From contig NZ_BSTL01000037.1 of assembly GCF_030269485.1 (NCBI RefSeq), positions 21,993 to 85,992 on the forward strand: DNA of 64,000 bases. The letters run 5' to 3'. A model generated the notes under the pieces. The model did no database searches and was not told where the DNA came from. It saw only the letters and a program-made list of their open reading frames with translations. The translations under genes and the position numbers were made by a program. Below, in pieces: positions 45,571 to 52,140 of this stretch (positions are counted from its first letter, which is position 1; every line of letters starts with the position of its first letter). The stretch comes from Actinoplanes sp. NBRC 103695. GTDB taxonomy: Bacteria > Actinomycetota > Actinomycetes > Mycobacteriales > Micromonosporaceae.

Positions 45571-46791
45571 ATGCAGGATCGTCCACTCGACGGTGTCCGC
45601 GTCCTCGACCTGACCAATGTCCTCGCCGGGCCGTACTGCACCTACCACCTGATGCTGCTCGGCGCCGAGGTCGTCAAGGTGGAGATGCCCGGCCGCGGCG
45701 ACCTGGCCCGCCAGCTCGGCCCCGTACCCGAGCTGAACGCGGCCGGGCTCGGGGCGTCGTTCCTGGCCCAGAACGCCGGCAAGAAGTCGGTCGAGCTGGA
45801 CCTCAAGGCACCGGCGGGTCGCGCCAGTTTCGAGGAGTTGCTCGGCTGCGCCGACGTCCTGGTCGACAACTACCGGGCCGGAGTGCTGGCTCGCATCGGA
45901 TATCCGTGGGAGCGGCTGCGCGAGCTCAACCCGGCGTTGATCTACTGCGCCATCACCGGATTCGGGCAGATCGGCCCGATGAGCCAGGCTCCGGCGTACG
46001 ACCAGATCATCCAGGGACTGTCCGGGATGATGAGCGTGACGGGTACGCCGGAGACGGCGCCGCTGCGGGTCGGCTTCCCGGTGGCCGACACCGTCGGCGG
46101 ACTGACCGCGGCACTGTCCATCGCCGCCGCACTCGCCGGGCGGCAGCGTGACGGCCGCGGCCGTTTCCTCGACGTCTCGATGCTCGAGGCCGCGATGTCG
46201 GCGATGGGCTGGGCGGTCTCCAACTACCTGGTCGGCGGGGTCGAGCCGGCCCCGATGGGCGACCAGAATGCCACCGCGGCACCCTCCGGGACCTTCGAGA
46301 CCGCCGACGGCCCGCTGAACATCGCGGCGAACCGGCAGGAACAGTTCGAGACGTTGTGCCGCCTGGTCGGCCGGCCGGAGTTGATCACCGACGCCCGGTT
46401 CGCCGGACGGGAAGCCCGCAAGGCCCACCGCCACGAGCTCAACGACCTGCTCAACGACGCCCTGCGCGACCGGCCGGCGGTGGAGTGGGAGCGGAGGCTC
46501 TCCGCGGCCGGCGTGCCCGCCGCACGCATCCTCACCGTGGCCCAGGCGGTCGCCCTGGAGCAGCTCGACGGCCGTGGTTTCGTCACCGATCTGCCGTTCC
46601 CGCCCGGCGCCCCGGGTGACGCCACCGGGGCCCTGCGGGTCAGCGGCAGCGGGGTCCTGTTCGACGAGGTCCCGCTCGCGCCGGACTCCGCGCCTCCGGC
46701 GCTCGGCGAGCACAACAGCGAGCTGCCCGACGTGCTGCGCCGGTGGCGGGCCCAGGGCGCCCGGTTGCTGGCCGAGGACGCAGGCCGCTGA
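45571..46791 (+). CDS. Class III (CaiB/BaiF) acyl-CoA transferase
   Basis: 406 aa. GVRVLDLTNVLAGPYCTYHL opening and GAEVVKVEMPGRGDLARQLG. The catalytic Asp sits in VGFPVADTVGGLTAAL (near 173) and GRGRFLDVSMLEAAM follows. Moves CoA between an acyl-CoA donor and a carboxylic acid. With a ThDP enzyme and an aldehyde dehydrogenase it would activate the acid product, and the citryl-CoA-lyase-like protein at 48448 could then cleave a CoA ester. The actual acid is unknown. Confidence 0.92.
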   Translation: MQDRPLDGVRVLDLTNVLAGPYCTYHLMLLGAEVVKVEMPGRGDLARQLGPVPELNAAGLGASFLAQNAGKKSVELDLKAPAGRASFEELLGCADVLVDNYRAGVLARIGYPWERLRELNPALIYCAITGFGQIGPMSQAPAYDQIIQGLSGMMSVTGTPETAPLRVGFPVADTVGGLTAALSIAAALAGRQRDGRGRFLDVSMLEAAMSAMGWAVSNYLVGGVEPAPMGDQNATAAPSGTFETADGPLNIAANRQEQFETLCRLVGRPELITDARFAGREARKAHRHELNDLLNDALRDRPAVEWERRLSAAGVPAARILTVAQAVALEQLDGRGFVTDLPFPPGAPGDATGALRVSGSGVLFDEVPLAPDSAPPALGEHNSELPDVLRRWRAQGARLLAEDAGR

Positions 46792-46795
46792 CGGA

Positions 46796-47104
46796 TCAGT
46801 CATCGCCGCCTCGATCGGTGTTGACCGCGCCCAGCTCGGCGGCCTCCGGAGCGAGGTCGTCGAGATATTTCAGGACCTCCTGCTTGCACGGGTGCGTGAT
46901 GTTCAGGCCACGGAACCCGAGCCGGCCGGCCGCCGACACCAGATCGCCGACGTCGGCCGGTGACAGCCCGAGCCGTTCGATGTCGATCAGCTGGTAGTGG
47001 TACCGCAAACCGCGGCGATCGGCCTCGCGCTCGTGCAGGGCCGGGCTCATCGAGGTGCCGATACCCGCACCGATGAGACCCACCAGATATCGATCGCCGG
47101 CCAC
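46796..47104 (-). pseudogene. Shikimate dehydrogenase-like protein, N-terminal domain only
   Basis: From a GTG at 47104: VGLIGAGIGTSMSPALHERE (shikimate-binding Ser-x-Ser-Pro-x-x-H), GFRGLNITHPCKQEVLKYLD (catalytic Lys) and AELGAVNTDRGGDD. The frame then stops, four bases from the CoA-transferase stop. The NADP-binding domain (about 150 residues) is missing. With only 102 aa it cannot bind cofactor. It is a relic of a quinate/shikimate-type enzyme, which supports a hydroaromatic-acid role for the island. Confidence 0.8.
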
Positions 47105-47125
47105 GTGCCGAACCTCCAGCGCCTT

Positions 47126-47141
47126 TGTACGGACTGGTACG
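47126..47141 (-). promoter_or_regulatory. Inverted GTAC repeat upstream of the AroE fragment
   Basis: TGTACGGACTGGTACG contains GTAC-N6-GTAC, a style often bound by TetR-type repressors, 22 bases upstream of the fragment's start codon. It differs from the GGTCCGC motif of the island. Confidence 0.3.
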
Positions 47142-47228
47142 TTAGTTATCGACCTCGAAACATGCCGATGTCAAGAGCGTCGCCGGCCGGAACAGGGCCG
47201 GCCGAGTTCCGCTGCTCCCGCCCCCGGC

Positions 47229-48284
47229 TCAGACGCAGAACGGGAGCTTGCCCATGGCGGACAGGATGCCGTTGACGATGTGCTTCTTGAAGAAGGCCTG
47301 TCCGACGAAGCCGGAGCCGTCGGTCCAGGCGGCGGAGTCGTGGCCGAGGGCGGTCACCCAGGAACGGCCGCCGTCGTAGTACTGACACCAGGAGATGGGA
47401 TGGAACTTCCCATGGCCGGGATGGGTGCCCGACCTCGTGGCGAGCGTCGACTCGTCAACGCCGAGCAGGAATTTGACCCGCTCGGGGAAGGGCATCCAGT
47501 TGTACCACTCGTCCTTGAACTGCCACCGCTGCGGCAGTCCCTGAGTGGACGAATCCCTCGCGTACGTGACCACGGTGCCCTCCTGGTTGGCGCCGTGGTC
47601 GTAGTACTGGGTTCCGCCGCACAGGCCCTCGTAGTACGGCCAGTTGTACTCGGTGCCGCCGATGGCGTTGTGGATGCCGACGAAACCGCCGCCGGCCCGC
47701 ATGTACTGCCGGAGAGCGGTCTTGGCGGCGTCGAGGTGGGCGCCGGTCGTCGTGTTCACGGCGAAGGCCGGCTGCACCGCGGTGCCGTGCTTCCACAGCG
47801 TGTCACGGCTGGTGCTGCCGAAGACGACCGCCTTGTAGGTGCTGCCGATCCCCGGCATCTGGGTGACGTCCTCGGTCCAGTCCACTTGGACCCCGACCTC
47901 GCCCATCCACCTGATGACGGCGTTCTGCAGGACATGGGCGGCGGTCAGCGCCGGGTTCAGGCCGGCCGGCAGCGCCGGGCCGAGGTGGGCGTGGCGCGGG
48001 CCCGCGGTGCGCGTGTAGAGCAGGATGCGGTCCTGCCGGTCGGCCACCCACGGGTGGTACGAAGCCGGAACCCGGCCACGCACCACGTTGTAGTAGGGGT
48101 CGAAGTACTCGTCCAGCCCACGCGGGACCCGGCTGGTGATCGGTTGCTTGGTGGTCGGCTCGGTGCCGCCGCCGTGCCGGGTGCCGGCCGCCGCCGGTTG
48201 CGCACCGGATGTCGCCGCGGCCGCTGTCGCCGCGGCGGTGACGGCTGCCCCTCGCAGGACCGCCCGCCGTGGAAGTTCTGTCAT
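47229..48284 (-). CDS. Tat-exported ThuA-domain protein
   Basis: 351 aa. The ATG at 48284 has GGAGGT six bases upstream. The signal LPRRAVLRGAAVTAAAT has the twin arginines of the Tat pathway and an Ala-rich cleavage zone. The body shows ThuA-type glutamine-amidotransferase-like features: KAVVFGSTSR, GGGFVGIHNAIGGTEYNWPY and ALGHDSAAW. ThuA domains occur in sugar or cyclitol utilisation and in extracellular carbohydrate enzymes; the reaction is not established. It is divergent from the citryl-CoA-lyase-like gene, and GGTCCGC-type sites lie between them. Confidence 0.82.
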   Translation of the reverse strand: MTELPRRAVLRGAAVTAAATAAAATSGAQPAAAGTRHGGGTEPTTKQPITSRVPRGLDEYFDPYYNVVRGRVPASYHPWVADRQDRILLYTRTAGPRHAHLGPALPAGLNPALTAAHVLQNAVIRWMGEVGVQVDWTEDVTQMPGIGSTYKAVVFGSTSRDTLWKHGTAVQPAFAVNTTTGAHLDAAKTALRQYMRAGGGFVGIHNAIGGTEYNWPYYEGLCGGTQYYDHGANQEGTVVTYARDSSTQGLPQRWQFKDEWYNWMPFPERVKFLLGVDESTLATRSGTHPGHGKFHPISWCQYYDGGRSWVTALGHDSAAWTDGSGFVGQAFFKKHIVNGILSAMGKLPFCV

Positions 48285-48319
48285 GCCCATACCTCCGTGG
48301 TCCACCAGGCAGACCAGAA

Positions 48320-48336
48320 GGTCCGCTATAAGGTCC
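48320..48336. promoter_or_regulatory. Candidate IclR operator near the ThuA gene
   Basis: GGTCCGCTATAAGGTCC: two GGTCC units 12 bases apart. The first ten bases resemble the site at 44567 (GGTCCGCTA). It is 36 bases upstream of the ThuA start. Confidence 0.5.
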
Positions 48337-48400
48337 GGCCCAATATAAGGACGATGTTTCGTACGGCACAACCAGAGGTTTCGCGGATTCTGATCCACTC

Positions 48401-48420
48401 TGCGGTCCCTATGGACCGCA
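48401..48420. promoter_or_regulatory. Perfect palindrome upstream of citryl-CoA-lyase-like gene
   Basis: TGCGGTCC-CTAT-GGACCGCA, eight-base arms and a four-base spacer, 28 bases before the ATG at 48448. It is the most symmetrical member of the island's GCGGTCC motif family and the best single operator candidate. Confidence 0.6.
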
Positions 48421-48447
48421 CGTCGGACCGGCAGCTAGTGTCACGCC

Positions 48448-49236
48448 ATGAGCGATGCGGCGGCGGCCGACTGGTGGGGCACCGCGGTGTCCCGCATCGA
48501 GCCCGATCATGTCGAACTCCGCGGGATCCCGGTTCAGGACCTGATCGGGACCACCGGATTCGGTTCGATGATCTGGCTGATGCTGCGCGGCGGACGGCCC
48601 AGCGACGCCCAGGCGAGCCTGCTCGAGGCGGCCCTGGTCGCCGGCGTCGACCACGGCCCGCACGCCCCCTCCATCGCGGTGGCGAGGATGGCCGCCACCT
48701 GCGGCGTCGGCCTGAACAACGCGATGGCCAGCGCGATCAACACGCTCGGCGACTCACACGGGGGCGCCGGCCAGGAGTGTGTGGTGCTGCTCGACGAGAT
48801 CTGCGAGCGGGCGGCGACCGGAACGGCGCTGCCACAGGCGGCCGACGAGGTCATCGGCGCTTGGCGGGCCCGGGGCGTGAAGTACCTTCCCGGCTTCGGC
48901 CATCGCTTCCACACCCGCGACCCTCGTCGTGATCCCTTGCTGGGCCTGGTCGAGAAGGCGGTCGCCGCAGGGGTGGTGGAGGGTGCTCACCTGCAGGCCG
49001 CCCTGGCGGTCGAGGCCGCCCTGAACCGGGGCCGCAGCAAGCCCGTGCCGATGAACATCGACGGTGTCACCGCGGTCGTCTACGCCGAGTTGGGATTTCC
49101 GGCACCCCTGGCACGTGGGTTGTTCGTCCTCAGCCGCAGCGTCGGCATCCTCGCTCACGCCTGGGAGGAGATCGGCCAGGGCCGGCGCAACAAGGGACCC
49201 ATCCCGCCGTCCATCCGCCCGACCTACCTGGGCTGA
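48448..49236 (+). CDS. Citryl-CoA lyase-like protein (citrate synthase superfamily)
   Basis: 262 aa, shorter than citrate synthase (about 370-430). It matches the C-terminal citryl-CoA-lyase part of ATP-citrate lyase: GFGSMIWLMLRGGRPSDAQA, GGAGQECVVLLDEI, catalytic-type His in LPGFGHRFHTRDPRRDPL, and NIDGVTAVVYAELGFPAPLA. The family cleaves citryl-CoA to acetyl-CoA and oxaloacetate, or related 3-hydroxyacyl-CoAs. The CaiB-type transferase of the same island could make the CoA ester. First gene of a three-gene plus-strand unit. Confidence 0.85.
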   Translation: MSDAAAADWWGTAVSRIEPDHVELRGIPVQDLIGTTGFGSMIWLMLRGGRPSDAQASLLEAALVAGVDHGPHAPSIAVARMAATCGVGLNNAMASAINTLGDSHGGAGQECVVLLDEICERAATGTALPQAADEVIGAWRARGVKYLPGFGHRFHTRDPRRDPLLGLVEKAVAAGVVEGAHLQAALAVEAALNRGRSKPVPMNIDGVTAVVYAELGFPAPLARGLFVLSRSVGILAHAWEEIGQGRRNKGPIPPSIRPTYLG

Positions 49237-49265
49237 CCGGCGTCCTTTCGTCGAGGAGGACAGGC

Positions 49266-51980
49266 ATGACCGTATTCCAGCTCTCCGTCGGCACGACATG
49301 CCTCTCCGGCATCCTCGAGGACAAGCTGGCCGCCGCGGCGGCCGCACGGTTCCACGGCATCACCCTCGCCGGCAGTGACCTCGTCACCACATCGTGGTCG
49401 CCGCGCCGTATCCGCGACGAGTGCGCCCGGCGTGGACTCACCGTCGACGCCTACCAGGCCATGCCCGACATCGAGGCGGTGCCGCCGGACACCTTCGCCG
49501 CCAACCTGCGGCGGGCGGAGCGTACCTTCGACGTCCTCGAGCAGATCGGCGTGCGGACGGTCGTCGTCTGTTCCTCGATGTCGGCCGAGGCCGTGGACGA
49601 CGACGATCTCGCCGCCGAGCAGCTGAGCGCGCTGGCCACCCGCGCCGAGACGCACGGGCTGCGCCTCGCCTACGAGGCTCTCGCCTGGGGCCGCTTCGTC
49701 AACACCGTCCCGCACGCCTGGCGGATCGTCCGCCGCGCCGGCCACGCAGCACTCGGCCTGTGCCTGGACAGCTTCCACGTCCTCTCGCGCGGCGAGGCTC
49801 CGGCCGGCATCCGGGTGATCCCCGGCGACAAGATCTTCCAGCTCGAGCTGGCCGACGCGGCCACCTCCACCATGGACGTGGCCGAACGAAGCCGGCATCA
49901 GCGCCTGTTCCCCGGACTGGGGTCGTTCGATCTCACCGCCTTCGTCGGGCACGTTCTCAGCACCGGATACGCCGGTCCGTTGGTGCTCGAGGTCTCGGAC
50001 GACGTCTATCGCCAGGCCGATCCGCGTCACGCCGCCATCAATGGCATGCGGTCGCTGCTCAGCCTGCGCGAGGCGGTCGCCGTGACGGCACCTCCCCCGA
50101 TCCGGGACCGGCTCCGGGTGCACGGTCTGCCACCCGCGCCCGGCGTCAGCGGCATCGTCTTCACCGAACTCGCGGTCGACGCCGTCTCGGGCCCGGTGCT
50201 GGAACGCGCTCTGACGGCACTCGGCTTCCGGCACGCCGGCCAGCACCGCTCCAAGCCGGTGCAACTGTGGCAACAGGGCAAGGCCCGCATACTGCTGAAC
50301 TTCGCCGCCGAACGTACGGTCACCCCGGGCACGGCCACGGTCTGCGCGCTGGCGGTCGAGAGCGCGGATCCGATGCGGTCCACCCAACGTGCCGAACGAC
50401 TGCTCTCTCCCGTGCTCCCCCGCCTGCGTGAGCCCGCCGAGGCGGATCTGGCCTCGATCGCGGCGCCGGACGGCACCTCGCTCTTCCTGGTACGCACCGG
50501 CGCCGAAGCCGGCAACTGGTTGCAGGACTTCGAACCCCGCGACGAGGCCGTTCCCGACGCCGGCCACATCACGGGCACGGACCACATCTCCCTCACCGCC
50601 CCGGTGGACGACTTCGACGAGGCAGCCCTCTTCTACGGTGCGGTGCTGGGCCTGCGGGCGGGCGAGACCTCCGAGGTGGCAGCACCGTTCGGGATGATCC
50701 GTACCCGGGCAGCCGGCGATGCGGACCGCCACGTGCGGATCTCGCTCAACACCGCGCCCCTTCGCCGAGGCGACTGGGCCCCGGTGATCCCGAACCCGCA
50801 GCACGTCGCGTTCCGCACCACGGACGCCATAGCCAGCGCTCGCTCGATGCGTGCCCGCGGCGCGCCCTTGCTGAAGATCCCGGACAACTACTACACCGAC
50901 CTCGATGCCCGTCTCGCCCTGCCGCCCGAGCTGCTGGCCGAGCTACGCACGAACTCGATCCTGTACGACTGCGACGACACCGGTGCCTACCTGCACTTCT
51001 ACACCGAGATGCTCGGCCACCGCGTCTTCTTCGCGGTGGTCCAGCGCATCGACCGGTACGACGGCTACGGCGGGCCGGTCAGCGCCCCGGTCCGGATGGC
51101 CGCCCACCGCGAGCGCCGCCTGCTCAGCCTCCGGCACACCTCGCCCACCGCCACGGACCGGCAGCCCGACTTCTCGCTCGCCCATCTGACCGCGCTCAGC
51201 CTCTCCCCACCCGAGCTGGTCGACGCCGCCGCCGATGCCGGATACCGGTATGTCGGCCTGCGGCTGACCCGAGTTACCCCGCAGGAACCGCACTACCCCC
51301 TCGCGACCGACCCCGCCCTGATGCGTACGACCAAGGTCCGGCTCGCCGCCACCGGCGTCGAGGTCCTCGACATCGAACTGGCCCGGATCAGCCCCGACGA
51401 AGATCCACGCGACTTCCAGCGATTCCTCGAGGCCGGGGCCGAGCTGGGGGCACGGCACGTCATCGCGCAGCTGCCCGATCCCGATCGCGCCCGCAAGACC
51501 GATCGGTTCGCGCTGCTGTGCGAGATGGCCCGGCCCCTCGGGCTCACGGTCGACCTCGAGTTCCCGTCCTGGACCGAGACACCGGATCTGAACTCGGCCG
51601 TCCGGGTGCTCCGCGGCGCCGGCGCATCCAACGCGGGCATCCTGGTCGACCTGCTGCACTTCGCCCGCTCCGGGTCGAGCGTCGCCGACCTCCGCGAGCT
51701 GCCGTCGGAGTGGTTCCACTTCGTACACCTCTGCGACGCGCCGCCCGCCGTGCCGGACACCAACGAAGGTCTCATCCACACCGCGAGGTTCGAACGGCTC
51801 TTTCCCGGCGAGGGCGGCATCGACATCCACGGCATCCTCGGTGCGCTGCCGCCCGGCCTGCCGTACGCCCTCGAAGTCCCGAAGGCGCGGCTGGTCGCCC
51901 AGGTCGGCGGCAAGGAGCACGCACGTCTCGCCATCGCCGCCTCACGCGCCCACCTCGCGAACCGAAACGCCATCTCATGA
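49266..51980 (+). CDS. Three-domain 3-dehydroshikimate dehydratase/HPPD-like/TIM-barrel protein
   Basis: 904 aa, ATG preceded by GAGGAGGA. Domain 1 (about 1-285) is an AP-endonuclease-type barrel with YEALAWGRFVNT, LCLDSFHVLSRG and LVLEVSDDVYRQ, as in QsuB/AroZ dehydroshikimate dehydratases that make protocatechuate. Domain 2 (about 290-615) is HPPD-like, with likely metal ligands His in TDHISL, His in PQHVAF and Glu in LHFYTEML. Domain 3 (about 640-900) is a second xylose-isomerase-like barrel (LVDLLHFARSG, FHFVHLCDAPP). QsuB has only the first two. Domain 3 may be a second isomerase or dehydratase; its substrate is unknown. Confidence 0.88.
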   Translation: MTVFQLSVGTTCLSGILEDKLAAAAAARFHGITLAGSDLVTTSWSPRRIRDECARRGLTVDAYQAMPDIEAVPPDTFAANLRRAERTFDVLEQIGVRTVVVCSSMSAEAVDDDDLAAEQLSALATRAETHGLRLAYEALAWGRFVNTVPHAWRIVRRAGHAALGLCLDSFHVLSRGEAPAGIRVIPGDKIFQLELADAATSTMDVAERSRHQRLFPGLGSFDLTAFVGHVLSTGYAGPLVLEVSDDVYRQADPRHAAINGMRSLLSLREAVAVTAPPPIRDRLRVHGLPPAPGVSGIVFTELAVDAVSGPVLERALTALGFRHAGQHRSKPVQLWQQGKARILLNFAAERTVTPGTATVCALAVESADPMRSTQRAERLLSPVLPRLREPAEADLASIAAPDGTSLFLVRTGAEAGNWLQDFEPRDEAVPDAGHITGTDHISLTAPVDDFDEAALFYGAVLGLRAGETSEVAAPFGMIRTRAAGDADRHVRISLNTAPLRRGDWAPVIPNPQHVAFRTTDAIASARSMRARGAPLLKIPDNYYTDLDARLALPPELLAELRTNSILYDCDDTGAYLHFYTEMLGHRVFFAVVQRIDRYDGYGGPVSAPVRMAAHRERRLLSLRHTSPTATDRQPDFSLAHLTALSLSPPELVDAAADAGYRYVGLRLTRVTPQEPHYPLATDPALMRTTKVRLAATGVEVLDIELARISPDEDPRDFQRFLEAGAELGARHVIAQLPDPDRARKTDRFALLCEMARPLGLTVDLEFPSWTETPDLNSAVRVLRGAGASNAGILVDLLHFARSGSSVADLRELPSEWFHFVHLCDAPPAVPDTNEGLIHTARFERLFPGEGGIDIHGILGALPPGLPYALEVPKARLVAQVGGKEHARLAIAASRAHLANRNAIS

Positions 51981-52117
51981 CCGCCATCGACCGCCGCCGA
52001 GTTCTGGACGACCGGTTGCATCTCAAGCTGAATCACCAGGCGCAGCGGACAGGTCTCGGCAAGGACCCCTTCCGGGCGTACGACGAGCGGGCCGAGCGCC
52101 TCACTGCGGGCATGTGA
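51977..52117 (+). CDS. 46-aa small protein, coupled to the dehydratase gene
   Basis: The ATG overlaps the previous stop (ATGA), suggesting real translation. The sequence is hydrophilic and basic (IDRRRVLDDRLHLKLNHQ, RAYDERAERL). I do not recognise it. It could be a genuine small subunit or the head of a longer gene cut off when the next, convergent gene came to lie here. Confidence 0.4.
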   Translation: MTAIDRRRVLDDRLHLKLNHQAQRTGLGKDPFRAYDERAERLTAGM

Positions 52118-52140
52118 GACGCACGACCAGCCGGCATGTC

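Noticed and set aside
44614..46803. 729-codon minus frame across IclR and CoA-transferase
   Set aside because: Antisense shadow of two clear genes with ribosome sites and family motifs.
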